From Desulfobulbaceae bacterium (GTDB taxonomy: Bacteria > Desulfobacterota > Desulfobulbia > Desulfobulbales > SURF-16), in the NCBI GenBank assembly GCA_020444175.1, contig JAHLLM010000002.1, positions 62,001 through 126,000 on the forward strand: a stretch of 64,000 nt of DNA, given 5' to 3'. Within the stretch, counting starts at the first letter, position 1. The number at the start of each line of letters is the position of its first letter. Made by a program: the position numbers and the translations under genes. Shown here in pieces: positions 36,187-46,038 of this stretch. The notes under the pieces were generated by a model. It was given only the letters and a program-made list of their open reading frames with translations, was not told the origin of the DNA and ran no database searches.

Positions 36187-37371
36187 ATGGAGTTCAAAAT
36201 GGCAGAAGACTCATCACGAGCTAACATCAAAGTGTTTGGTGTCGGTGGCGGCGGCGGAAATGCAGTCAATACCATGGTCGAGAACAGGCTCCTTGGTGTC
36301 GAATTTATTGCGGCAAATACAGATTTGCAGGCTTTGGATCATTCCAAAGCTGATGTGAAACTGCAATTGGGGCCAGGCATCAGTAAAGGACTTGGGGCAG
36401 GGGCAAACCCTGAGCGGGGCCGGGAATCCGCTGAGGAGAGCCTGGACGCGATACGTGAATGCCTGAAGGGAAGTGACATGGTGTTTGTGACCGCAGGTCT
36501 CGGCGGCGGAACAGGAACAGGCGCTGCGCCCATTGTCGCCAAGGTAAGCAAGGAACTCGGCGCACTCACCGTGGCTGTCGTCACAAAGCCTTTTGTCTTT
36601 GAGGGCAAGGCACGTATGAAGAATGCCGAAAACGGTTGGGAACAGCTTAAAAAGCATGCAGATACGATTATTACTATCCCCAATGATCGAATCCTGTCCC
36701 TGACCCAGAAAAACACCAAGTTTCTTGACGGCATGAAGATGGCGGACAACGTTCTTGTCCAGGCGGTCAAGGGAATCACTGATCTGATTAATCTGCCGGG
36801 TTACATTAACCCTGATTTTGCGGATGTGCGCACGGTTATGAACGAGATGGGCCCGGCCTTAATGGGAGCAGGTTTCAGCGTGGGTGAAAACAGAGCCACT
36901 GAAGCCGTTAATATGGCCATTGCAAGTCCGCTTCTCCAGGATATCAGTATCGATGGCGCCAAGGGTGTGCTGGTCAATATCTCGGCAAGAGAAGATACGC
37001 TGACCATGGCTGAAGTTACCGAGGCTACCAGTAAAATTTACGAAGAAGTGCATGATGACGCAAATATCATTCTGGGCGTTATTTTTGATGATTCACTGGG
37101 CGAGGAACTGCGGGTGACTGTTGTAGCAACCGGTATCAGGGTTGAAGAAGAAATGGAACCCCTGCCTGAGAAGGTGACTCCCATCATGAAAAAACAACCT
37201 GAAACTTCAACTGCCAGTCCGACATTGCCCTTTGGCGAGGAAAAGGTACAGAAAGCCGCAAACGATAGCGATCCAGGCAATAATACGTCGCGGCGCAGGC
37301 CTTATTCAATTAATTTTTTTAATGAAGATGAACTTGATGAGCCAACTTTCATCAGGAGAAATGAAAACTGA
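36187..37371 (+). CDS. ftsZ: Cell division protein FtsZ
   Basis: FtsZ is the tubulin-like GTPase that forms the division ring. The 394-residue protein has FGVGGGGGNAVN, the GTP loop GGGTGTGAAP, NPDFADVRTVM for the T7 loop, and a variable linker followed by a conserved C-terminal peptide ending DEPTFIRR, which binds FtsA. All GTPase residues are present. The 84-base gap before it may hold an extra promoter, as is common for ftsZ. Confidence 0.97.
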   Translation: MEFKMAEDSSRANIKVFGVGGGGGNAVNTMVENRLLGVEFIAANTDLQALDHSKADVKLQLGPGISKGLGAGANPERGRESAEESLDAIRECLKGSDMVFVTAGLGGGTGTGAAPIVAKVSKELGALTVAVVTKPFVFEGKARMKNAENGWEQLKKHADTIITIPNDRILSLTQKNTKFLDGMKMADNVLVQAVKGITDLINLPGYINPDFADVRTVMNEMGPALMGAGFSVGENRATEAVNMAIASPLLQDISIDGAKGVLVNISAREDTLTMAEVTEATSKIYEEVHDDANIILGVIFDDSLGEELRVTVVATGIRVEEEMEPLPEKVTPIMKKQPETSTASPTLPFGEEKVQKAANDSDPGNNTSRRRPYSINFFNEDELDEPTFIRRNEN

Positions 37372-37427
37372 TAACGTCGTAAAAAGTCGATTGCGCAGCA
37401 TCCACCCTTGCAAATTAAAGGGAGCTT

Positions 37428-37449
37428 GGTTGCCGGCAGCCGGTTTTTT
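37428..37449 (+). terminator. Possible terminator after ftsZ
   Basis: A near-palindromic GC-rich segment (GGTTGCCGGCAGCC) is followed by GG and six T residues, 57 bases after the ftsZ stop. The stem is short, so this is only a candidate end for the dcw transcript. It sits just before the ribosome site of the radical SAM gene. Confidence 0.3.
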
Positions 37450-37518
37450 GCAATCATCAAAACGAGGAGCGATTTGTTGATCATGCAGTGTGAACAGAAA
37501 ATGGCGCAACCGACATGA

Positions 37519-39303
37519 TCAACACTGCAAAGGCAAACGCATAATTCCATTAAACCAACGAAACGAATAGCACAACGAAAACCTTCCGAATCCGGGACCA
37601 TTCGTAAGAAGTGGACCGGAAAGCTTCCTGTTGCTCTGCTCTTTCCCAACGTCTACCGCCTCGCTATGTCCAATCTGGGCATGCAGATTGTCTACGCTCT
37701 GGCCAATGCAAATCCTGATATTGTCTGTGAACGGGTTTTTCTGCCGGACTCATCTTCCCAGCCCCAGCCGCGTTCTGTAGAATCCTCACGTCCTCTTTGC
37801 GATTTTTCCGTCCTTCTCTGTGCCGTAAGTTTTGAACAGGATTTCGTCAATCTGATTCGACTGCTTGATTCCGGTGGAATAGACGTTTTCTCTGAAGAAC
37901 GCGGCAAGGGCGACCGAGTTGACCAAGACTCCCCACTTGTCATGGCGGGAGGCGTGGCGACATTTATAAATCCAGAGCCCCTTGCTCCCTATGTGGATGC
38001 ATTTCTGCTCGGGGAGGCTGAGTTGATATTGCCGGATCTGCTTAGAAGACTTCAGCACTATCATGCCCATGGTTTCCCTTCCCGTCAGAGTTTGTTGCTT
38101 GAAATGGCACAAGAGGTGGAAGGATGTTATGTCCCTGAGTTTTACACGGTCACCTATGAAGGGCAGCGTCTTGTTTCTGTAGACACTACTGCCGATGTTC
38201 CCTTTCCTGTGCGCAAGGCAACCCTGGGGAGTGTCCATATTGCCGGCAGTTCCGAGCTCTTGACAGCTGAAACGGAATTTTCGGATCTTTATCTTGCCGA
38301 GCTCGGTCGCGGCTGCAGTCGGGGCTGCCGTTTCTGTGCAGCTGGTTTTGTTTACCGCCCCCCCCGACTCTGGCCTGCTGAGGCAATTATCCGTGCCCTG
38401 GCAGAAAAGCCGGAATACATAAAGCGGGTCGGGCTGCTCGGTATGGAAATGGCCAGGGTTGATGATCTTGCCAAAGTTGCCGAGAATCTCCTTGCCACCC
38501 AATGCCAGCTTTCCTTTTCTTCCTTGCGGGCAGATGCAATCAGTGCTGAACTGCTTGAGCTTTTGAAGAGCAGTGGCTTGAAAACAGCGGCAATCGCGCC
38601 TGATGGAGGGTCAGAGCGTCTGCGGCGCGTTATTAACAAAAACATATCAGAAGAAGATGTGCTGCAGGCCGCCGAGGCATTGGTGGAGGCGGGGGTGACG
38701 AATCTGAAACTTTACTTTATGATTGGCCTGCCCACGGAAACAGATGAAGATCTGCTGGAATTAGTTGATCTTACTTTTAAGGTCAGGGAGAAGATTGCAG
38801 TGGTGGGAAGAAAAAGAGGCAGGCTGTCCTCAATTACCATCAGTCTGAATTCTTTTGTGCCAAAGGCCTGGACACCTTTTCAGTACTGTGCTTTTGCCGG
38901 TGTAAAAGAGTTGAAGGGGAAGATTAAATTTTTGCGAAAACAGTTTGCAGGCCAGGCAAATATAAAATTAAACGTGGATAAGCCGGACAATGCTTTTTTT
39001 CAGGCAGTCCTGGCCAGAGGGGATAGAAGAGTTGGAGAGATGCTTTATGCATTATCTGTTTCAGGGCAGAACTGGCGACAGCTCTTTAGACAGAATGGCG
39101 TTGAGCCGGCGGAATATGTCAGAAAACGCGATAAGGATGAGATGTTTCCCTGGGATATAGTGGACCACGGAATGAAGCGGAACTATCTATGGGCTGAATA
39201 TCAGCGTGCCCTTAAAGAAAAGAAAACAGAGGCTTGTGATACGCAAAGCTGCAAACGTTGCGGTGTGTGCGCTGATACAACCAGAGTCCTGCTGAGCATA
39301 TAG
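37519..39303 (+). CDS. B12-binding-type radical SAM protein (5' end uncertain)
   Basis: The protein resembles TIGR03960/YgiQ-like radical SAM enzymes with a B12-binding-type N-terminal domain (KLPVALLFPNVYRLAMSNLG) and the cluster motif CSRGCRFC that binds a 4Fe-4S centre and S-adenosylmethionine. The C-terminal tail has an extra cysteine cluster (CKRCGVC). Conserved sequence begins near 37606, upstream of the first ATG (37666), so that ATG is too late. Upstream in frame there are only rare start codons until a TGA at 37516. Beyond the TGA the frame continues to TTG 37477 and ATG 37483, behind a good GAGGAG site. The listed start is the first codon after the TGA. The reaction is unknown. Confidence 0.8.
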   Translation, partial: STLQRQTHNSIKPTKRIAQRKPSESGTIRKKWTGKLPVALLFPNVYRLAMSNLGMQIVYALANANPDIVCERVFLPDSSSQPQPRSVESSRPLCDFSVLLCAVSFEQDFVNLIRLLDSGGIDVFSEERGKGDRVDQDSPLVMAGGVATFINPEPLAPYVDAFLLGEAELILPDLLRRLQHYHAHGFPSRQSLLLEMAQEVEGCYVPEFYTVTYEGQRLVSVDTTADVPFPVRKATLGSVHIAGSSELLTAETEFSDLYLAELGRGCSRGCRFCAAGFVYRPPRLWPAEAIIRALAEKPEYIKRVGLLGMEMARVDDLAKVAENLLATQCQLSFSSLRADAISAELLELLKSSGLKTAAIAPDGGSERLRRVINKNISEEDVLQAAEALVEAGVTNLKLYFMIGLPTETDEDLLELVDLTFKVREKIAVVGRKRGRLSSITISLNSFVPKAWTPFQYCAFAGVKELKGKIKFLRKQFAGQANIKLNVDKPDNAFFQAVLARGDRRVGEMLYALSVSGQNWRQLFRQNGVEPAEYVRKRDKDEMFPWDIVDHGMKRNYLWAEYQRALKEKKTEACDTQSCKRCGVCADTTRVLLSI

Positions 39304-39308
39304 ATGAC

Positions 39309-40730
39309 ATGGAAAAGAAAGTAGTCGAAGATATTGTAAACCTGAAGCCTTTCAGGCTGGTCAAGTTTTTCTCCTTTACCAGCCTTGCCGTTATTTTGAT
39401 AACGTCGATTGCCCTCTCTCTTATCATATCAAATTATACGAAGGATGTGGTCCTTGAGCGCAACGAGGCCTACCTCTTTGTCTTGGCGGAAAAAGTCGGG
39501 CATCAGGTTTTCCAGGAGTTTGTTTTGCCGCTTGCCTTGCAGAATAGGCCGATTGCCGTGGAAGATCCCAGGCAGTTTAAACAATTGGATAAGGTGGTGC
39601 GAAGCGCTACCGCAGGTTTGAATATCCATTCTGTTACCATTTATTCCAAAAAGGAAAATCAGGTTGCCTACAGTACTATCAGTGAACTTGTGGGACGAAA
39701 GGATGTGGGCGAAAAGGAATATGAAAGAGCGCTTCAAGGGGAAAGCGTCTCCATACGGAACCTTGATGGTACTCTTCTCAATCTTCTTCCCGGGAGCAGG
39801 GAAATATCCTGCCAGTTGCACACATTTATTCCTCTGCGCATGGAAAAGCCTTTCAGTCCCACCCGCGATGTGATGGGGGTAATCGAAATTGTCCAGGACC
39901 TTTCTGATGATCTTGAGGCGCTTATTCATCTCCAGTCCTGGATTATTTTTACTTCACTGGCCGTCATGAGCGGTCTTTTTCTGGCCTTGAGATTTATTGT
40001 TGCCAGGGCAGATCGAATCATTGAAGCCAGGGCGGCTGAAAGAAGGAGACTGGAGATAAAACTGAACCATGCCGAACGGCTTGCATCGCTTGGTAAAATG
40101 GTGGCATCGGTTTCCCATGAAATAAAAAATCCCCTGGGTATAGTCAGAAGCACCGCTGAGATTCTTAAAAAAAGACTTGCCAAGATAGCTCCTGAGAATA
40201 GTCATCTTGCGGAGATAATAGTTGCCGAAACAACACGTCTGGATGGAATTGTCAGGGAATTTCTTGACTTTGCCCGGCCACAGCAGCCAAAATTAACTGA
40301 TATATCTTTAAATGTAGTTGTGGAAAAGGTAAAAGTGTTTATGGGGCCGGAGTTTGCCCGGCGAAAGATCAGTGTCATGAGCAGCCTGGCACCTGATCTT
40401 CCCATGATCCCGGGTGATTTTGATATGCTCTACAGGGCCTGCATGAATATTCTGGTCAATGCCATGCAGGCCATGGAAAAAGGCGGCTCAATTTATATCC
40501 GCACGCGTGTAGTCGGCAAGAGCGGAGTGGTGCTTGAAATTGCTGATAATGGAGAGGGAATGGCCCCGGAGATCATTTCCCAGATTTTTAACCCGTTTTT
40601 TACAAGCAAAAACCGGGGAACAGGCTTGGGACTCGCCATTGTAAAAAATATTATAGAGAGTCATAATGGTGTCATTTCCGTGGAGAGTGAAAGGGGCGAA
40701 GGTACCGAGTTTAAGATAGAATTTCACTAG
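39309..40730 (+). CDS. Membrane sensor histidine kinase
   Basis: This 473-residue kinase has helices at about residues 21-43 and 212-232 that flank a periplasmic region of about 170 residues with no clear family. The H-box is SHEIKNPLG with His270, followed by the asparagine box (NILVNAMQAM), DNGEGMAP, and GTGLGLAIV of the HATPase. There is no receiver domain and no partner response regulator beside it, so it is an orphan here. Its start is six bases after the radical SAM stop, so the two are co-transcribed. Its TAG lies on the first base of a short inverted-repeat element. Confidence 0.9.
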   Translation: MEKKVVEDIVNLKPFRLVKFFSFTSLAVILITSIALSLIISNYTKDVVLERNEAYLFVLAEKVGHQVFQEFVLPLALQNRPIAVEDPRQFKQLDKVVRSATAGLNIHSVTIYSKKENQVAYSTISELVGRKDVGEKEYERALQGESVSIRNLDGTLLNLLPGSREISCQLHTFIPLRMEKPFSPTRDVMGVIEIVQDLSDDLEALIHLQSWIIFTSLAVMSGLFLALRFIVARADRIIEARAAERRRLEIKLNHAERLASLGKMVASVSHEIKNPLGIVRSTAEILKKRLAKIAPENSHLAEIIVAETTRLDGIVREFLDFARPQQPKLTDISLNVVVEKVKVFMGPEFARRKISVMSSLAPDLPMIPGDFDMLYRACMNILVNAMQAMEKGGSIYIRTRVVGKSGVVLEIADNGEGMAPEIISQIFNPFFTSKNRGTGLGLAIVKNIIESHNGVISVESERGEGTEFKIEFH

Positions 40731-40842
40731 TGTCATGTCAAATGCCTTTTGAGGCATGCTGTAGGTCGGGAAGCCCTTCCCGACACTGAAGAGTCGCCAT
40801 GGGTATGGCGACCTGCATGACAATTGAAGCTTGACATGACAC
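40730..40842. repeat. 113-base element with perfect 12-base terminal inverted repeats and three internal hairpins
   Basis: The ends are GTGTCATGTCAA (40730-40741) and its exact reverse complement TTGACATGACAC (40831-40842). Inside are three hairpins: ATGCCT/AGGCAT (40742-40757), GTCGGGAA/TTCCCGAC (40765-40784) and GTCGCCAT/ATGGCGAC (40793-40812). It fills the gap between the kinase gene and sucrose synthase. The last base of the kinase stop codon is the first base of the element. It looks like a short non-autonomous mobile element or a structured regulatory segment. No second copy is in the window. Confidence 0.8.
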
Positions 40843-40862
40843 GAGGGAAAGCAAGGAGAAGT

Positions 40863-43244
40863 ATGTCTGTAAAAGAATTTATTCAATTTGTCGATCAAAA
40901 CAGGGAAACTGTTTCCGATCTGTTGTCCAGGTACCAGCGTTGCGAACAAACTCTGTTTCTTCGCTCCGTACTCTGGGATGAATTCAAGCTTTTTGCTGAT
41001 GAGAGGGGCGATGTTGATCTGTATTCTTCGCAACTTGCCGCAGTTATCCACAAAACCCAGGAAGCCACCCTGATGCATCCCTGGTTCTGTCTGGATGTGC
41101 GCCCCAGACTGGCACATTGGCATTATCTTCTTATTCATGTTGAGACGCTGGAGGTTCATGAGATTTCCATCTCTGAATTTCTGAAATTGAAAGAGGGGCT
41201 CATCGGTTTTGATGGCGGGGAGTGGCCCCTGGAAATAGATCTTGGACCTTTTGAACGCGATTTTCCCAAGATGACTCAGAGCCGTTCCATAGGAAGGGGG
41301 GTGGAATATCTCAACCGCAGACTCAGCGGCAGGTTGTCCCATGATCTGGCCAAGGGAGACGAGCTGCTTCTTTCCTTTCTCCGGTTGCATAGTTATCGCG
41401 GCACCCCCTTCATGGTCAGCAAGAAAATTAGAGACGTTAAATCGTTGCAGCAGGCCCTGCGGGTTGGAATGGAAAAGTTGGCCTTTAAGCCTGATGACTT
41501 GCTTTGGAATGACGTTGCCGGCGAATTGCAGCAGCTTGGCTTTCAGCCGGGCTGGGGGAGAACCGTAAAGTTAATCAGGGAAAATTTCAGTTTGCTTGCT
41601 GATATTCTAGAGGCCCCTGATTTCCGGGCGCTGGAGAAATTTCTAAGCCGCATTCCCATGATATTTAATATCGTTATTCTCTCCCCCCACGGTTTTTTCG
41701 GGCAGGAGAATGTACTGGGTCTCCCGGATACAGGCGGCCAGGTGGTTTATATTCTCGATCAGGTCCGCGCCCTGGAACAAGAGATGAGAAAACGTATCTT
41801 TGACCAGGGGCTGGAAATAGATCCACGTATTCTGATTGTCACCCGTCTTATCCCTGACGCCGGTGAAACAACATGTAATCAAAGGTTGGAAGGGGTTCAC
41901 GGTACGGAGAATGTTCAGATACTGCGCATCCCTTTCCGACATGAGGATGGCAGTGAAATTCCCCAATGGATTTCACGTTTCGAGATATGGCCATACCTTG
42001 AAAACTTTGCAAGTGAGGTCAAAGAAGAGATCCTGTCAGAACTTGGCTGCCGTCCCGATCTTATTATCGGCAACTACTCTGACGGCAACCTTGTGGCCTA
42101 TCTGCTCTCCCAGAAACTTGAAGTGACCCAGTGCAACATTGCCCATGCCCTGGAAAAAACGAAATATCTCTTTTCGGCGTTGTATTGGAAGGAGATGGAG
42201 GACAAGTACCACTTCTCCTGTCAGTTTACTGCGGACCTTATCGCCATGAACACGGCAGATTTCATCATTACCAGCACCTTCCAGGAGATAGCCGGCAGCG
42301 ACACCATTGTTGGCCAGTATGAAAGTTATTCTTCTTTTACCATGCCCGGGCTTTATCGGGTTGTGAACGGGGTTGATGTTTTTGATCCGAAGTTTAACAT
42401 CGTTTCCCCGGGTGCTGATGAGAATGTCTATTTCCCCTACTATGATGAAGAAAGGCGTCTCGTCCATTTGCATGATGAAATAGAAGAGTTGATTTTTGGC
42501 CAGTCACCGAGGGATGACTGTCGTGGAGAGCTGCATGACAAGCAAAAGCCAATTCTTTTTACCATGGCCCGACTGGACAAGATCAAAAACCTCACCGGTC
42601 TGGTCGACTGGTACGGTATGAATGAACGGTTGCGCCAGAAGGTGAATCTTCTGGTCATTGGCGGTACGGTGCATGAACATCAGTCTGATGACAGCGAGGA
42701 AAAAGAGCAAATTGCCCTTATGCACGAACTCATGGATCGCCATGGTCTGGACGGTCAGGTGCGCTGGTTGGGCGTGCGTCTTGATAAAAAATTAACCGGT
42801 GAGCTGTATAGGTATATTGCAGACAGGCGAGGTGCTTTTGTGCAGCCGGCTTTTTTTGAAGCTTTCGGACTGACGGTCATAGAAGCCATGGGATGCTGCC
42901 TGCCCACCTTTGCAACCTGTTATGGAGGGCCTTTGGAGATTATTGAAAATGGGATTTCCGGCTTTCATATTGACCCGAATCATGGTGAGCAGGCTGCGGA
43001 GAGGATTGCTGATTTTTTTGAGAAATGCACTGCTGATCCCGAATACTGGCATGCTTTATCAAAAGGGGCGTATGATCGCGTTCAGCAGCGGTATACCTGG
43101 AGATTATATGCCGAGCGTCTGATGTCACTTTCCTGCATTTATGGTTTCTGGAAGTTTGCCACAAATCTTGATCGACAGGAAACACGCAGGTATCTTGAAA
43201 TGTTTTATAACCTGCAGTTCAAAAAACTGGCTCAGTCAATGTAA
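40863..43244 (+). CDS. Sucrose synthase
   Basis: Sucrose synthase reversibly makes sucrose and UDP or ADP from fructose and the nucleotide-sugar. The 793-residue protein has the regulatory N-terminal region of the family, the GT4 start [22 protein letters not shown] near 285, [17 protein letters not shown], and the donor-binding E-x7-E pair Glu666/Glu674 (EAFGLTVIE). Length and motifs fit bacterial members. I start at the ATG at 40863 with AAGGAG upstream; the longer frame begins with TTG inside the repeat element. A sucrose-phosphate synthase/phosphatase gene lies at 63191-64000, which supports a sucrose cycle. Confidence 0.95.
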   Translation: MSVKEFIQFVDQNRETVSDLLSRYQRCEQTLFLRSVLWDEFKLFADERGDVDLYSSQLAAVIHKTQEATLMHPWFCLDVRPRLAHWHYLLIHVETLEVHEISISEFLKLKEGLIGFDGGEWPLEIDLGPFERDFPKMTQSRSIGRGVEYLNRRLSGRLSHDLAKGDELLLSFLRLHSYRGTPFMVSKKIRDVKSLQQALRVGMEKLAFKPDDLLWNDVAGELQQLGFQPGWGRTVKLIRENFSLLADILEAPDFRALEKFLSRIPMIFNIVILSPHGFFGQENVLGLPDTGGQVVYILDQVRALEQEMRKRIFDQGLEIDPRILIVTRLIPDAGETTCNQRLEGVHGTENVQILRIPFRHEDGSEIPQWISRFEIWPYLENFASEVKEEILSELGCRPDLIIGNYSDGNLVAYLLSQKLEVTQCNIAHALEKTKYLFSALYWKEMEDKYHFSCQFTADLIAMNTADFIITSTFQEIAGSDTIVGQYESYSSFTMPGLYRVVNGVDVFDPKFNIVSPGADENVYFPYYDEERRLVHLHDEIEELIFGQSPRDDCRGELHDKQKPILFTMARLDKIKNLTGLVDWYGMNERLRQKVNLLVIGGTVHEHQSDDSEEKEQIALMHELMDRHGLDGQVRWLGVRLDKKLTGELYRYIADRRGAFVQPAFFEAFGLTVIEAMGCCLPTFATCYGGPLEIIENGISGFHIDPNHGEQAAERIADFFEKCTADPEYWHALSKGAYDRVQQRYTWRLYAERLMSLSCIYGFWKFATNLDRQETRRYLEMFYNLQFKKLAQSM

Positions 43245-43267
43245 AAGAAAATGGAAGCGGCTTGGGT

Positions 43268-45667
43268 TTATTTTTTATCAAGCACCTTTCGAACTGCCTC
43301 TGCTAACTCAATTTTAGAAAACGGTTTCAAAAGATATCCCTTGGTGCCGAGTGCCGCGGCTTTTTCTTTGTCGATCAGCTCACTGAAACCGGTGCAAAGG
43401 ATAATTGGGATATCAGACCGGATAGCCAGGAGTTTTTGGCTCAGTTCGGGACCGGTCAAATCCGGCATGGTCATATCGGTTATTATCAGGTCATAATCAT
43501 CCGGCGCGTCTTGAAATGTCCGCAGTAATTCCTCGCTGTGTGTAAAAGAACGTATCTGATACCCGAGACTTTTCAGTACATTCTGTTGCATGTTTGCGAT
43601 TGGCGCTTCGTCGTCCACCAGCAGGATTCTTTCCGTGCCATGGGGGCATTCTTTGTTCGCAGTTGGTTTAGTATCATGTTTTGCATTGATCTGCGGGAGA
43701 TATACCCGAAAAGTCGCACCCTTGCCCGGTTCACTGTAAACCGAGATATGTCCTCCGTAGTTTTTTACAATGCCATGGACGATCGCCAGCCCCAGGCCGG
43801 TTCCTTCACCTGTTGCTCTCGTTGTGTAGTAAGGTTCAAAAATTTTATCTTGTGTTTGTTTATCCATGCCGCAACCGGTGTCGCTTACTTCAAGCCTCAC
43901 ATAGATGCCGGCGGGTAAATCTAAGGCCATGAGCAGATGATCATTTTGTTCTATTTGGCAGGCGTTAAGGCCAATCGCCAGCACACCGCCGGATTCCCGC
44001 ATTGAATAGTAGGCATTGGTTACAAGATTCATGACGATCTGATGCAACTGGGTGGGGTCGGCCAGAACCATGCCGGCTTTCGTATTGATATCCTCTCTGA
44101 TTTCAATGGTGCTGGGTATGGAAGAGCGCAATAACTTGAGGGCCTCTTTGATAATGAGATGGAAAAAGATCGGTGTCCGTTTCTGTTTCGTCTGACGACT
44201 GAAGGTTAAAATCTGCTGCACAAGATCTTTTGCCCGGATACTGGATTTGAAGATTTGCTCTTGATACACCCTGTGCATGCTTTCCTCAGGCAATTCCTCA
44301 AGAATCAATTCTGAATAGCCAAGGATGGCCGTGAGGATATTATTAAAATCATGGGCAATGCCGCCTGCCAGAGTACCGATAGCCTCCATTTTCTGGGCCT
44401 GATTGAGTTGTTCTTCAAGCTTCTTCTGCTCGGTCACATCGCGTTTGAGCGCCACATAGTGGATGATCGCTCCAGCTTTATTCAACACAGGTGTTATTGA
44501 GGCCTCCTCTTCGAATAGGGTTCCGTCTTTTTTCCTGTTAATGAGGTTCCCCCGCCATACCTTGCCGCTGGTCAGGGTGTTCCACATCTGCCGGTAAAAA
44601 TTCGTATCGTGACTGCCGCTCTGCAGGAATCTCGGATTTTTACCGATGGCCTCTTCTTTAGAATAGCCGGTAACTTTCTCAAAGCACGGGTTAACGTATT
44701 GGATTGTCCCACTCTTATCGGTGATGACGATGCTGTCTGCTGCCTGCTCAATGACTGTGGTCAACTTGTGTCGTTCTTCTTCTGCCTTCTTACGTTCCGT
44801 GACATCCAAACAGTACTCGATTACTTGCTTGATCTCCCCTTTTGCTCCGAAAACAGGATACCCGTGAATATCCAAATACCTCTTTTTCCCGTCTTTATCC
44901 AGGTGGACATGTTCAAACACAACAGCACGTTTCGTCCTTTTTATTTCATCGATAGGGCAGGGATGTTCCTTCCCTGTGCAAGGTTCGCTGCGATTGTGGG
45001 TAAGCTGGTAGCAGGTTGCCTCTCTCTGATCTTTATTAAAACCGGCCGCCGTGTTGGCCAGAGCAATTGTATAATCGTTAACGTTTATGAGATAAAAAGG
45101 ATGGGTCAGTGCATCAAGGGATCGTTGCAGCAATTGGTGTTGTTCTTTCACCTTTTGCTCTGCCTCTTCACGAAGGCGAAGGGTCTCTTCAAGTTCAGCT
45201 ACCTTCTCTTCAAGCTTCATTGCGACAATTTCGCTGTATTTCTCAAGATAGTCTTTCTCGTCATCCGTGGTAACCGTTTGTGTATCAGGTTGTTCGTGGC
45301 GGGTAATTTGGAGTGTCCGTTCAACTTTCTTCCAAAACTCTTTGGGCTCTTCGGGCTTGAATATATAACCGCTGGCGCCCAGGCTATCGGCAAGTCTCAC
45401 ATCCTGATCAGCCTTATACGTCGCTGAATAAAAGATAAAAGGAATTGATCGCAGCGTTTCATGACCCTTTATTTTTTTAAGAAATTGAAATCCATCCATC
45501 ACCGGCATCAGGGCGTCGGAAATGATCAGGTCGGGTTTGTGGGCAGCGGCCATTTCAAGACCTTGTTGTCCGTTCCTGGCCATAATGGGCTGGTGGCCGT
45601 TTCTTTCGACAATATGCTTCAACAGGGTCAGGTCATCAGCGTTGTCGTCAACAATCAGAATTTTCAT
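43268..45667 (-). CDS. Hybrid histidine kinase REC-PAS-PAS-HisKA-HATPase-REC
   Basis: This 799-residue cytoplasmic hybrid kinase starts with a receiver domain (phospho-acceptor Asp51), followed by a coiled coil, a first PAS domain with a Cys/His-rich segment (CYQLTHNRSEPC, then HPCP), a second PAS domain, a HisKA domain with His439 in GGIAHDFNNIL, a HATPase and a C-terminal receiver (DLIITDMTMPD). It has no membrane segment. It overlaps the response regulator gene by four bases and is the last gene of the five-gene operon that starts at 52313. It probably acts as a phosphorelay branch point. The Cys/His motif suggests metal or redox sensing but this is inference. Confidence 0.92.
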   Translation of the reverse strand: MKILIVDDNADDLTLLKHIVERNGHQPIMARNGQQGLEMAAAHKPDLIISDALMPVMDGFQFLKKIKGHETLRSIPFIFYSATYKADQDVRLADSLGASGYIFKPEEPKEFWKKVERTLQITRHEQPDTQTVTTDDEKDYLEKYSEIVAMKLEEKVAELEETLRLREEAEQKVKEQHQLLQRSLDALTHPFYLINVNDYTIALANTAAGFNKDQREATCYQLTHNRSEPCTGKEHPCPIDEIKRTKRAVVFEHVHLDKDGKKRYLDIHGYPVFGAKGEIKQVIEYCLDVTERKKAEEERHKLTTVIEQAADSIVITDKSGTIQYVNPCFEKVTGYSKEEAIGKNPRFLQSGSHDTNFYRQMWNTLTSGKVWRGNLINRKKDGTLFEEEASITPVLNKAGAIIHYVALKRDVTEQKKLEEQLNQAQKMEAIGTLAGGIAHDFNNILTAILGYSELILEELPEESMHRVYQEQIFKSSIRAKDLVQQILTFSRQTKQKRTPIFFHLIIKEALKLLRSSIPSTIEIREDINTKAGMVLADPTQLHQIVMNLVTNAYYSMRESGGVLAIGLNACQIEQNDHLLMALDLPAGIYVRLEVSDTGCGMDKQTQDKIFEPYYTTRATGEGTGLGLAIVHGIVKNYGGHISVYSEPGKGATFRVYLPQINAKHDTKPTANKECPHGTERILLVDDEAPIANMQQNVLKSLGYQIRSFTHSEELLRTFQDAPDDYDLIITDMTMPDLTGPELSQKLLAIRSDIPIILCTGFSELIDKEKAAALGTKGYLLKPFSKIELAEAVRKVLDKK

Positions 45668-46038
45668 TTCTCAAGCTCCTGCACTATCTTCTCAATATCA
45701 TCCACGATTGTCAGGGGATTGATCGGTTTCTCAAAATAAGCGTTGCACCCCATCGCCATGATTTTTTCTTTATCACCGCGCATGGCGAAGGACGTGATGG
45801 CGATGATAGGTATATCGCCGTTGGCTTTCGACGCCCTGATTCTTCTTGTCGCTTCGAAGCCGTCTATGCCCGGCAGGTCAATATCCATTACAACAAAATA
45901 TGGTCTCTTTCGTAAAGTGATTTCAACTCCCATTTCTCCTGTTTCAGCACTTATCACTTTGTATCCGCTTCTCCTAAGAGCGATGGAGATCAATTCCAGA
46001 TTGTCTTGGTTATCCTCAACCACCAGTACGGTTTTCAT
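45664..46038 (-). CDS. Single-domain response regulator (CheY-like)
   Basis: This 124-residue receiver has the acidic pair Glu8-Asp9, phospho-acceptor Asp52, the switch Thr/Ser in AITSFAM and the conserved Lys of FEKPIN. No output domain follows. I use the ATG at 46038, which has GGAGG five bases upstream, rather than the ATG at 46050. It overlaps the kinase gene upstream by 23 bases and the hybrid kinase downstream by four, so the three are tightly coupled. It probably shuttles phosphate between the two kinases. Confidence 0.93.
   Translation of the reverse strand: MKTVLVVEDNQDNLELISIALRRSGYKVISAETGEMGVEITLRKRPYFVVMDIDLPGIDGFEATRRIRASKANGDIPIIAITSFAMRGDKEKIMAMGCNAYFEKPINPLTIVDDIEKIVQELEK

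Noticed and set aside
37516-37560. Selenocysteine insertion element after the TGA of the radical SAM gene
   Set aside because: No clear stem with a GGU-type apical loop at the right distance is visible; kept only as an open question in the findings.
40488-41390. Minus-strand open frame of 300 codons
   Set aside because: It is antisense to the sensor kinase and sucrose synthase genes and crosses the repeat element; both sense genes have full family motifs.
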